The notes below the pieces were generated by a model that saw nothing but the letters and a program-made list of their open reading frames with translations, did not search any database and was not told where the DNA came from. This document shows, piece after piece, positions 1 to 5,619 of a stretch of 5,619 bases of DNA. The translations under genes and the position numbers were made by a program. Positions within the stretch are counted from its first letter, which is position 1, and each line of letters begins with the position of its first letter. Origin of the DNA: Candidatus Falkowbacteria bacterium RIFOXYC2_FULL_47_12 (lineage in GTDB: Bacteria; Patescibacteriota; Patescibacteriia; Patescibacteriales; XYC2-FULL-47-12); the NCBI GenBank assembly GCA_001778285.1, contig MFGL01000026.1, forward strand, positions 2,904 through 8,522. The letters are read 5' to 3'.

Positions 1-606
1 TGCAGCGCGCAAAATGCCGGCTGTGAGCAGTTTACCAACTTGGACGAAGTAGCCAAAGGCGGCGAGGGCATTGAGTACTATTCAAAACTGCGCCAGTGCA
101 CGTCCGACAATAGCATGAGCAAGCCCTTCTACACGTGGGAAGGTTCGGGCGAGACCGGATTTCAATTGAAAGTTTTCAGTTTGAAAGATACAACTACAGA
201 CGCGAGTCCGGCAAACGTTCCGGAAGTTACCTACGGAGTGATGATAGCAGACGGTGATAACTACGTGCAGAAAGATAAAATCGGCTCTGACGGCAGCGTA
301 GTATGCGACGCCGGTATTTTTAACGCCGCCATCACCAGTAGTGAATACAACGCGGACTGCCGCCAGTTTTACTCACGCTCAGGTCAAATCAGCTACGTTT
401 TGGACTCGGACACTATCCACTACGCGACCGACTGCCACCCATATCGTTTGAGTACTGACTATACAGAAAATGACTGCAAACAAAGCGGCGGCGCTTACAA
501 TAGCAACAATGGATGTATCTACATGGCCATTCCGAAAGAAGGCACAATGTGTCCGGCACAGCAGAACGGCTGTCACGCTTACACCGGCAACGTAGGCAAC
601 AACTTG
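1..606 (+). other. N-terminal Cys-rich lead-in of the giant protein (residues 1-202)
   Basis: This part carries ten cysteines, including C-x6-C pairs at residues 1/8 and 184/191. Residues 18-33 (AKGGEGIEYYSKLRQC) are Gly- and Tyr-rich. A beta-rich stretch follows (about residues 45-95), then a cluster DCRQFYSRSG ... ATDCHPYRL ... NDCKQSGGAY ... NNGCIYM that suggests a small disulfide fold. It runs directly into the first beta-sandwich. It most resembles the end of an earlier repeat module, so more copies probably lie upstream. I recognise no named domain here. Confidence 0.5.
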
Positions 607-3600
607 CGCGTGGTCTTTGCTGATGATTTTGAAGACGGCGCAACGGCGAACTGGACGAGCGGTGCTATTTCCAGCGAATCACTAAAACAAGGCGGAAAAT
701 CTTTGAAAGTTGACGTAGCGGCAACGTCAAAAACAATTGGTAATTTGTTACCTGTAAATAAGGCAGGCGGCAAGGCCTTAGACTTTGACCTGACGCTGAC
801 TATGAAGGGAACGGCCAACGATACTTTTGACATTGTCATGGCGCATGCGGACGGCACGGAAGAACAAAAATTTGACACGCTCACCCTGCAGAGCAACGCG
901 AGCAGTGACTGGCAGACGTTTAAATTGAACGTAACTTTGCAGCAGAGCGCTTTGAGTAATGATGAAAAATTAACGATTACGCGCACGGGCGGGAACGACG
1001 CATTCTACATTGAATCCATTGTCTTGCGCGAACGCACTTCTACGTATTACTTGATTAAAGATTCCTGGCGGACGCCGGATAGCTGTATTACCACAAATGG
1101 CGCAACCGGCCAGTTTAGTATCAATTATACAGATACGAGTGGCACGATACTTTCAGGCAAATACGTTGGCTGTTACCAGTACAAAAATGCCGACAGCCAG
1201 AGCAGCTATCTTTATAAATTTTCCACACTCTGTTCCGAGTCGGCGGCCGGCTGCGAGCTCATGATTGATACGCAAAACTATACGCCTTATAGCGGCAAAC
1301 CAGCGACTATCAGCCCGGGCGATGTCACTCTGACAGACGCATTCACCTACATGGTCTATGACCCGGCCAAGCAGTGCGCGCCGCAGGCAAAATCCTGCCA
1401 GGCATTGGGCCAGGCGCGCTCCGGCGGCTTTGACACCGTGTACCGGAAAAACGATCCGGACCGCTACGGCACGATTCTGTGCACGGCCGGGCAGGTGAAC
1501 TGCGAAGAGTACAAGGGCACGGACGGAAAGCTTGCGTATTTCAAAAATCCGGGCGATAACGTCTGCGAGTACCGGAACGGTTACTTCGGCTATGATTGGT
1601 ATAAGAAGAAAGTGAAATACTGCGATGCTGACGGCAAAGGTGTCCATGACACAACCGGCGCCCGCGTTGATACCAAGCAGTGTTCAAGCAACAGCGACTG
1701 CGCGCAGAATATTAAGTGTGTATTAGACGATTGGGATTACCAGTGCCCGGTTGATGCGACAGTTACCACAACGCCAAATCGCAACGGCACCACTGACGTT
1801 CGTGTTCCCAAAACCATCGGCATTGGCGGCGCCGGCAACCGCGTTGAACAGCCGGCGCCATACGCGGATAGCTCAAATTGGGTCGGCCTTTGTCCGGCGT
1901 ATGCGTCAGGCTGTACCGAGGTGATTGACCCGGTGTCGCAACCAGCGCCGAATCTTTTGAGCAACCGCGCAGAACTGATTAATCAAAAACAAACCATAAA
2001 AATAAAACAAAATACTTTGTACGCCGGCAGCCAAGGGCTGGATATTGTTGATCCTACCCCAAAAACATTTTTTTACCACTTAAATCAAAATAATAAGTTA
2101 GGGGATGGCACGCCGGCAAACGCAAACAGTAATTGGCTCATTTTTTCCAACAGTCAAGAAAATATAACGGTTCAGCCAAGCTCAGCCAGTGCGTACTTGC
2201 GAGAAGCGATTATTAGTTATCAATTAACTAATGGCCTTGATTCAACCTCCTGCAACGGCCAGCCGAATTATACTAATGGCTGCGTCTTATTTAACCAGCG
2301 TTCTATTGAAGGGAGTGCTTATAAAAAGTTAGTTTATGACGCGGATACGGCAAACTTGCAAAGAGTGGCAGGGACGCAACAGCTCGCAACTTGCGCTATC
2401 GGCGACGCCGCCTGCGACTCCAACGCTATTTTAAAAGTCCAGCACGACCGCGTTTGCAGTGAGTGGCTCGCGTGCCGCAGTATTGTAACAGTGCCGGATA
2501 AAAACGGCCAGGAAGAAAAAATCTGTTACGACATCGGAACATGCGACGGGCTGAATGAAAATAACGAATGCAAATCATGGGTTTCTACTGCCGCTGCTAA
2601 TCAGACGGTGAAAATCGGCAGCGCCGCTCCGAACAATTGGACAATAGATAAAAGCGCAGCCGCGAACATGACTGGCTACTCTAAAGTCGGATTTTTGGGA
2701 GATAATTTAAATATCGCGACTGAAGGTGATTTTAAGTTCGGTGATATGAAGCAATACGGCGATGTCGCGGTTGTGCCGAACGGCAGTTTTGAATTTTTTG
2801 GCGCTAACGGTTATCCGACTGGCTGGGTTTTAGGGAAGAAAACTGGAAATAATTTTAATAATGAATCATGGAGCGCAAACAAAGCGAAGGTCGTCAGTGA
2901 TTCGCTGGAGGCGCAGGCGATAGATATTCAAATCTCCGCCGGAAGCAATTATCTTATTGACGGCCGGGGATTTGTTCAGCTCGGGTCTTCTTACGCGTTA
3001 AGATCGGGAGGAGTAGAGGTTAATACGGGAGTTGATTATATTTTAACCGGTTATGTTAACACGGCTAATTTAGCGGAAGGAACAGTAAGAATTAAAGTTT
3101 ATGGCATGGGAGCGAGTGCTCATTTATTAAATTTACCACAAGGAGCGCGCGGCGGAAACGACTGGCATCTGTTACTGGGCAAATTTAATACAGCAGGTTA
3201 TAGCGAAGTTATTATTGAACTTTCCGTTGAAGGTGCCAGCGCCGGTTCTTTTGATTTTGACAACATTCAGCTGCGTCCGGCAGTGGGGATAAAAGATAAA
3301 ACACCGGAAAATGTTCAAGATGAGGAAGTCTGGCTTACGCCCCAGTCTTGCCGTCTGTATCCGCGCTCTGATTCGCTGTCCTGCGATTATATTGATGACA
3401 GCGGCATTGAACAGCGCGGCTGGTATGGGTATTGTCTGGAGTATGATGATAACCGCCAGGGCGGAATAAAAACAAATCCGAATGCCTGTTTGCAATGGTG
3501 GCCGGTTGACCGCGTCAAAGGCGACGGGCTTGATGAGGGGGTAGGATATTTAGGGAGAACTCCTTTATATATGTGTATAGCTTCTGATTTTACTACCAGC

Positions 3601-5487
3601 GCTACAGGTAGAGTAAATACTACTAATTTTAAAGTGACAGAGGCAACAGGCGGAACATATATAAAAACAGCGCCGAATTGCGTAGCCTATGGAGACTTGT
3701 CGGGAGCAAAGCCATGGTCTGATATTAATATACAAATTAACATGCAGGACGCTTTAAATTTAGGCACTCTAATGTCAGCGCAATTAACCACCTCTTATGG
3801 TAGTGGAGGAGGTAATCCTTGTATAAATGGGAGTATTAATTTCAAGCCAATAACCGAGGCTAGTTCTTTTGTGCAAGCAGTATCTAAAAATGTTAACGGG
3901 ACTATTCCCCTTAAAGACCAGCCATTTTATTTAGGCGCTGCATCTGAAAACGATACATATTGCGCCGGATTCATTTACTTTTATACCAAAGATGAAAACG
4001 GCCATAGACGAGGAGATTTAAAGGGAGTCAGGGCTTGCGCGCATGATCAAGGAAAGGCTAGTTATACTGATAATCACAATTTCAACTTTGACATGAGATA
4101 TTTAGAGGGCATTGCGAACGGGATAGAGTGTAAAGCGGTCGCGCAGGTTGTTACTCCTGCCGGAAGCAACAAAGCTTGGCTGTCGCGAGTGAATGAGAGT
4201 AATGATTATGTTATTCAATATGATAATAACATTTTACAAGGTATACGTTATAATAGCGACTATCCTGCCTATGGCGGGCTTGTGCCTCCCAATAATGTCG
4301 TTGACCCTTACTCTTGGGATGCCAACTCAACAGAGCCGCAGAAACAGCCGCTAATCCATTTGCCGCCGGATGAATCTTTGTCAAAACCTTACCAAGCCCG
4401 ATCCGGAGCCGTTTATGGTTGTGAAGGCACAACTGTAACCATAGGAAATAAAATGTTTAGTAGTGATCCAAACACTATAGATACCTGCAAGTTAGTGGGA
4501 TATTGTGAAAAATCAGGAGTGCTTTGTTTGCGCTATCCGTTTGATAATAGAGCCGGCGGTAATTTATTTGTGTATGGCTACTGTCCTGATCCGGGAGAAC
4601 AATGCGTATCTTTTAATCTAAATTCGGACGGAGGAAATATACAAATCGTGGCAGAAAAAGGCAAAGATAGGCTGGAAAAAATTTTTGCCAAAAGTTACGG
4701 CATTTGGGAATGGCAAGACGCGAGTGCTGGAACTTTATATAGCGCCTGCGAATCAAATAAAGTTTGTTCTCTTGACGGAAAAGATTGCAGCGGAAGCGGA
4801 GCATGCGATTCGTTCAAGGAATGTCAAGCTGTGGATGAAGAATATTATTGCGATGGGAATCATGATTATCCATGCGATCCTGCAAAACCCAATCCATGCA
4901 GTAATACCTGTGCTGACATTAATCTTTGTAAAGACGGAATAAATAAAGGAGGGACATGCACCGTACCTAGAGATTGCCCTTTAAATTTGGTGACTCAAGG
5001 GGGTTATACGTTTTCATCTTCTATACCGGATATAGAAATTTATAAGACATTATGCACGAGCGGCAATACTGTATGCGCCCATTTACCAAGTGTTTCAAAT
5101 GTTAAAATTAATAATCAACAAAATGGTGATTTAACTATAGAAGGCAATGGATTTATTAATTTAACTTTTAATTCTGATGTAGACAATAATCAGGAGCCGA
5201 TGGTAGCTTATAAAGTGGATTGGGGCGACGGCGAAACTACTTCTGTTGCCGGCGTGGAAATGCGGGATCACCCCACCGCATCCGGCAATCCTCATTCGTT
5301 GTATCATTTGTATGATTATTGGAGTTTAAGGAGAAAAGGAAACTGCAAAGAGACGGACGGGAGTTGCAAAATCCGGCCGACAGTATGGATAAAAGACAAT
5401 TGGGGATGGTATAGCGCAGGAAGCGAATGGAATAAGCCGCCAGATAAGCCGACACCGTTCGGAGGGACGATTGTGGTAACGCCGTAA
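1..5487 (+). CDS. Giant cysteine-rich modular extracellular protein, 5'-partial, function unknown
   Basis: The frame is open from the first base to TAA at 5485-5487 (1828 codons), and the N-terminus is outside the window. TTG at 40 is the first start-like codon in frame, but the codons before it encode a C-x6-C motif (CSAQNAGC) that recurs downstream, so translation begins upstream. Any signal peptide would also be there. The sequence shows 67 cysteines, often paired at spacings of 5 or 6 residues, two beta-sandwich-like domains (about 203-345 and 924-1095), each followed by a related Cys cassette, and a PKD-like domain at the end (about 1697-1828). No transmembrane helix, LPxTG signal or catalytic motif is visible. 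High Cys with sandwich and PKD modules normally means an exported, disulfide-stabilised adhesion or surface protein; that role is inferred. Large proteins of this style are familiar from Patescibacteria. Codon use shifts from GC-rich to AT-rich at about 1970. Confidence 0.93.
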   Translation, partial: CSAQNAGCEQFTNLDEVAKGGEGIEYYSKLRQCTSDNSMSKPFYTWEGSGETGFQLKVFSLKDTTTDASPANVPEVTYGVMIADGDNYVQKDKIGSDGSVVCDAGIFNAAITSSEYNADCRQFYSRSGQISYVLDSDTIHYATDCHPYRLSTDYTENDCKQSGGAYNSNNGCIYMAIPKEGTMCPAQQNGCHAYTGNVGNNLRVVFADDFEDGATANWTSGAISSESLKQGGKSLKVDVAATSKTIGNLLPVNKAGGKALDFDLTLTMKGTANDTFDIVMAHADGTEEQKFDTLTLQSNASSDWQTFKLNVTLQQSALSNDEKLTITRTGGNDAFYIESIVLRERTSTYYLIKDSWRTPDSCITTNGATGQFSINYTDTSGTILSGKYVGCYQYKNADSQSSYLYKFSTLCSESAAGCELMIDTQNYTPYSGKPATISPGDVTLTDAFTYMVYDPAKQCAPQAKSCQALGQARSGGFDTVYRKNDPDRYGTILCTAGQVNCEEYKGTDGKLAYFKNPGDNVCEYRNGYFGYDWYKKKVKYCDADGKGVHDTTGARVDTKQCSSNSDCAQNIKCVLDDWDYQCPVDATVTTTPNRNGTTDVRVPKTIGIGGAGNRVEQPAPYADSSNWVGLCPAYASGCTEVIDPVSQPAPNLLSNRAELINQKQTIKIKQNTLYAGSQGLDIVDPTPKTFFYHLNQNNKLGDGTPANANSNWLIFSNSQENITVQPSSASAYLREAIISYQLTNGLDSTSCNGQPNYTNGCVLFNQRSIEGSAYKKLVYDADTANLQRVAGTQQLATCAIGDAACDSNAILKVQHDRVCSEWLACRSIVTVPDKNGQEEKICYDIGTCDGLNENNECKSWVSTAAANQTVKIGSAAPNNWTIDKSAAANMTGYSKVGFLGDNLNIATEGDFKFGDMKQYGDVAVVPNGSFEFFGANGYPTGWVLGKKTGNNFNNESWSANKAKVVSDSLEAQAIDIQISAGSNYLIDGRGFVQLGSSYALRSGGVEVNTGVDYILTGYVNTANLAEGTVRIKVYGMGASAHLLNLPQGARGGNDWHLLLGKFNTAGYSEVIIELSVEGASAGSFDFDNIQLRPAVGIKDKTPENVQDEEVWLTPQSCRLYPRSDSLSCDYIDDSGIEQRGWYGYCLEYDDNRQGGIKTNPNACLQWWPVDRVKGDGLDEGVGYLGRTPLYMCIASDFTTSATGRVNTTNFKVTEATGGTYIKTAPNCVAYGDLSGAKPWSDINIQINMQDALNLGTLMSAQLTTSYGSGGGNPCINGSINFKPITEASSFVQAVSKNVNGTIPLKDQPFYLGAASENDTYCAGFIYFYTKDENGHRRGDLKGVRACAHDQGKASYTDNHNFNFDMRYLEGIANGIECKAVAQVVTPAGSNKAWLSRVNESNDYVIQYDNNILQGIRYNSDYPAYGGLVPPNNVVDPYSWDANSTEPQKQPLIHLPPDESLSKPYQARSGAVYGCEGTTVTIGNKMFSSDPNTIDTCKLVGYCEKSGVLCLRYPFDNRAGGNLFVYGYCPDPGEQCVSFNLNSDGGNIQIVAEKGKDRLEKIFAKSYGIWEWQDASAGTLYSACESNKVCSLDGKDCSGSGACDSFKECQAVDEEYYCDGNHDYPCDPAKPNPCSNTCADINLCKDGINKGGTCTVPRDCPLNLVTQGGYTFSSSIPDIEIYKTLCTSGNTVCAHLPSVSNVKINNQQNGDLTIEGNGFINLTFNSDVDNNQEPMVAYKVDWGDGETTSVAGVEMRDHPTASGNPHSLYHLYDYWSLRRKGNCKETDGSCKIRPTVWIKDNWGWYSAGSEWNKPPDKPTPFGGTIVVTP
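607..1035 (+). other. Putative carbohydrate-binding-like beta-sandwich domain 1
   Basis: Residues 203-345 start with VVFADDFEDGATANW and end with DAFYIESIVLRER. An opening 'xxFEDG...W', alternating hydrophobic strands with no cysteine for about 160 residues, and a closing 'aromatic-x-I/D-x-I-x-L-R' strand are typical of galactose-binding-like or CBM-type jelly-roll domains. The absence of Cys contrasts sharply with both flanks. The domain call rests on pattern alone. Sugar binding is not shown, and in giant surface proteins these folds are often structural. Confidence 0.5.
1045..1185 (+). other. TPxSC cassette 1, following beta-sandwich 1
   Basis: Residues 349-395 read YYLIKDSWRTPDSC, then YTDTSG, then GKYVGCYQYK. 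The order TPxSC - Y-x-D-x-SG - G-x-Y-x-x-C-x-x-Y is repeated at 3319-3444, also immediately after a beta-sandwich. It is therefore a real module of this protein and probably closes with one disulfide. No named family is recognised. Confidence 0.6.
1231..1914 (+). repeat. Cys-rich array with C-x6-C pairs
   Basis: Residues 411-638 carry C-x6-C pairs at 411/418 (CSESAAGC), 459/466 (CAPQAKSC), 494/501 (CTAGQVNC) and 631/638 (CPAYASGC). The second Cys is often followed by an acidic or polar residue and then a hydrophobic or aromatic one (CELMID, CEEYKG, CTEVID). Two further single cysteines (517 and 536) and a four-Cys unit at 561-582 lie between. The pairs look like a degenerate protein repeat that forms small disulfide loops. 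This is the most GC-rich part of the gene (78 of 120 bases G+C by hand count in 1381-1500). Confidence 0.6.
1681..1746 (+). repeat. Four-Cys unit, copy 1 (C-x5-C-x5-C-x8-C)
   Basis: Residues 561-582 place cysteines at 561, 567, 573 and 582 (CSSNSDC, CAQNIKC, then a YQC end). The same spacing recurs at 4786-4851, about 3.1 kb away. The 'CSxxSDC...C...C' style resembles small disulfide knots found in extracellular proteins. Which cysteines pair cannot be told from the sequence. Confidence 0.6.
2446..2583 (+). other. CSEWLACRS segment
   Basis: Residues 816-861 run DRVCSEWLACRS, a polar linker, EKICYDIGTC, then NENNECKSWV. Two C-x5-C pairs (819/825 and 842/848) plus C857 make a compact five-Cys cassette around a Trp-Leu core. 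From memory, similar 'C-x-EWLAC' stretches occur in giant proteins of Patescibacteria, but no search was run. It is preceded by a C-x6-C pair at 2392-2415 (CAIGDAAC) and followed by a Cys-free stretch leading into the second beta-sandwich. Confidence 0.5.
2770..3285 (+). other. Putative CBM4/9-like beta-sandwich domain 2
   Basis: Residues 924-1095 open with VVPNGSFEFFGANGYPTGW, which matches the usual 'N-G-S-F-E ... P-x-G-W' opening of CBM4/9 and related galactose-binding-like domains. A GVDYILTGYVN strand follows, and the region closes with GSFDFDNIQLRPA, the typical 'FDFDNI-x-L' last strand. It has no cysteine. This is the better supported of the two sandwich calls. Ligand and function are unknown. 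Confidence 0.68.
3319..3444 (+). other. TPxSC cassette 2, following beta-sandwich 2
   Basis: Residues 1107-1148 read DEEVWLTPQSC, then SLSCDYIDDSG, then RGWYGYCLEYD. It matches the cassette at 1045-1185 in order: TPxSC, Y-x-D-x-SG, G-x-Y-x-x-C. It gains one cysteine (SLSC). Its position right after a beta-sandwich is the same in both copies, which supports duplication of a two-part unit. A CLQWWPVDRV segment follows. Confidence 0.62.
3541..4128 (+). other. AT-rich, Cys-poor region of the giant protein
   Basis: Residues 1181-1376 have only five cysteines and a composition unlike the 5' part of the gene (44 of 120 bases G+C by hand count in 3541-3660). A short Gly linker (YGSGGGNPC) sits near residue 1270, followed by alternating hydrophobic strands (QPFYLGAAS, YCAGFIYFY) ending at RACAHDQG. 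No known domain is recognised. It may be a lineage-variable insert between two more conserved parts. Confidence 0.4.
4129..4350 (+). other. NKAWLSRV / YNSDYPAYGG segment
   Basis: Residues 1377-1450 run CKAVAQVV, NKAWLSRV, then GIRYNSDYPAYGGLVPP, and finish in a Pro/Gln-rich stretch (EPQKQPLIHLPP nearby). The aromatic and Trp residues sit in an ordered pattern that looks conserved rather than linker-like. From memory, similar segments occur in large hypothetical proteins of Patescibacteria. No function is known to me. Confidence 0.4.
4504..4605 (+). repeat. Tandem C-x6-C pairs
   Basis: Two C-x6-C pairs occur in close succession: residues 1502/1509 (CEKSGVLC, then LRYPFDN) and 1528/1535 (CPDPGEQC, then VSFNLN). 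Each is preceded by Gly-Tyr (VGYC, YGYC) and followed by a hydrophobic/aromatic strand, so the two are copies of one unit 26 residues apart. Confidence 0.6.
4669..4713 (+). other. RLEKIFAKSYGIWEW block
   Basis: Residues 1557-1571 form a short, probably helical, Cys-free block with a Leu-Ile-Phe face and a Tyr-Gly-Ile-Trp-Glu-Trp end. It sits between the tandem C-x6-C pairs and the C-terminal Cys-rich knot. It is the most helix-like piece in a mostly beta/disulfide protein and is a good candidate for a family signature. Its role is unknown. Confidence 0.4.
4747..4980 (+). repeat. C-terminal Cys-rich knot, including four-Cys unit copy 2
   Basis: Residues 1583-1660 hold twelve cysteines (CESNKVC, CSLDGKDC, CSGSGAC, and so on to PRDCP). 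Cys 1596, 1602, 1608 and 1617 (4786-4851) have the exact C-x5-C-x5-C-x8-C spacing of the copy at 1681-1746. Further cysteines follow (YPCDPAKPNPCSNTC, INLC, GGTC). This is the densest Cys cluster in the protein and resembles EGF-like or other small disulfide-stabilised extracellular folds, without a match I can name. Confidence 0.6.
5089..5484 (+). other. C-terminal PKD-like domain
   Basis: Residues 1697-1828 end the protein. The YKVDWGDGE strand (near 1740), a later H-x-x-Y stretch (HSLYHLYDYW), and a closing strand VWIKDNWGWYSAG (near 1795-1807) match the usual PKD order: 'DWGDG', 'H-x-Y', then 'V-x-V-x-D-N-x-G'. PKD domains are beta-sandwiches of extracellular proteins and usually mediate binding or act as spacers. 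Unusually, a C-x6-C loop (CKETDGSC, 5344-5367) is inserted before the last strand. The chain stops about 15 residues after the domain with a Pro-rich, Thr-Pro tail and no anchor signal. Confidence 0.65.
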
Positions 5488-5491
5488 GCTG

Positions 5492-5531
5492 TTAAAACAT
5501 TAAAACACGAGAACATTAAAACAAGAAAGCA
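5492..5531 (+). repeat. 8-base periodic A-rich repeat after the stop codon
   Basis: Five consecutive 8-base units start five bases after the stop: TTAAAACA (5492-5499), TTAAAACA (5500-5507), CGAGAACA (5508-5515), TTAAAACA (5516-5523) and AGAAAGCA (5524-5531). Three are identical and all end in CA. Seen another way, the 12-mer AACATTAAAACA occurs at 5496-5507 and 5512-5523. It is non-coding and makes no stable hairpin. Confidence 0.7.
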
Positions 5532-5548
5532 AAGAAATAAAAAAATTA

Positions 5549-5590
5549 TTCCAAAATTCAAATTGTTCCAAACCAAATCCAAAGCTCAAA
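5549..5590 (+). repeat. Degenerate CCAAA/TCAAA motif run
   Basis: CCAAA occurs at 5551-5555, 5568-5572, 5573-5577 and 5579-5583, with TCAAA variants at 5558-5562 and 5586-5590. TTCCAAA itself is present at 5549-5555 and 5566-5572. This low-complexity spacer is of a kind I associate with intergenic DNA of Patescibacteria. There is no ORF, promoter or terminator in it that I can support. The rest of 5488-5619 is A-rich with nothing recognisable. Confidence 0.55.
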
Positions 5591-5619
5591 TTTAAAAAAT
5601 TAAGATTTGCAGAGCTAAA

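Noticed and set aside
40..42. TTG as the start codon of the giant gene
   Set aside because: The frame is open upstream to base 1, and those codons encode a C-x6-C motif shared with the rest of the protein. No purine-rich ribosome binding site is placed just before the TTG.
1153..1647. Minus-strand 164-codon reading frame
   Set aside because: It is antisense to the GC-rich Cys array. Long antisense frames are expected there from codon composition, and the product has no recognisable domain.
4685..4942. Overlapping + strand 85-codon frame
   Set aside because: It lies wholly inside the giant gene in another frame, across a region whose Cys spacing is conserved in the main frame.
5316..5582. 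Minus-strand 88-codon reading frame with a hydrophobic N-terminus resembling a membrane segment
   Set aside because: The hydrophobic stretch is the A-rich repeat spacer read backwards (Phe/Leu from T-rich codons), and the rest is antisense to the PKD-like coding region. It has a TTG start and no clear ribosome binding site.
5563..5600. Possible promoter (TTGTTC followed by an AT-rich stretch)
   Set aside because: No acceptable -10 hexamer lies at normal spacing, and no gene start follows in the window.
5583..5616. Imperfect inverted repeat (AGCTCAAAT ... ATTTG-CAG-AGCT) as a terminator
   Set aside because: The stem is short, AT-rich and bulged, with a long loop and no T-tract after it. A rho-independent terminator is not supported.
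1..5619. CRISPR array, tRNA, rRNA or insertion sequence
   Set aside because: No regularly spaced long direct repeats, no cloverleaf-like or rRNA segments and no transposase or terminal inverted repeats were seen.

Overview
The window is almost entirely one giant protein-coding gene on the + strand. Its frame is open from base 1 to a TAA stop at 5485-5487, giving 1828 codons. The true start lies upstream: the first eight codons already encode a C-x6-C motif that recurs through the protein, so the TTG at 40 is not a convincing start. The product is cysteine-rich (67 Cys by hand count), is rich in Asn, Gly, Ser, Thr and Tyr, and has no obvious transmembrane helix. This fits a very large exported protein held together by disulfides. 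No catalytic domain is recognisable, and its function is unknown.

Layout by in-window residue: 1-200, Cys-rich lead-in; about 203-345, first putative carbohydrate-binding-like beta-sandwich; 349-395, first 'TPxSC...GC' module; 411-640, Cys-rich array with several C-x6-C pairs and a four-Cys unit; 640-815, linker and sandwich-like region; 816-861, 'CSEWLAC' segment; about 924-1095, second beta-sandwich of CBM4/9-like look; 1107-1148, second 'TPxSC...YC' module; 1180-1376, AT-rich Cys-poor region; 1377-1450, 'NKAWLSRV' segment; 1500-1660, Cys-rich region with the 'FAKSYGIWEW' block and a second four-Cys unit; about 1697-1828, C-terminal PKD-like domain. The protein therefore looks built from duplicated modules, each a beta-sandwich followed by a small disulfide cassette.

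The 132 bases after the stop (5488-5619) hold no gene. They contain an A-rich tract with an 8-base periodic repeat (TTAAAACA units) and then a run of degenerate CCAAA/TCAAA motifs. No convincing rho-independent terminator is visible.

Organism: the combination of a giant Cys-rich modular protein, moderate and uneven base composition, and A-rich degenerate repeats in the intergenic DNA resembles Candidate Phyla Radiation bacteria (Patescibacteria, Parcubacteria-like). This is inferred from general familiarity with such genomes, not from a marker gene, and confidence is moderate. The frame reads through with standard-code stops and has no in-frame TGA, so nothing here points to a recoded (TGA=Gly) lineage.
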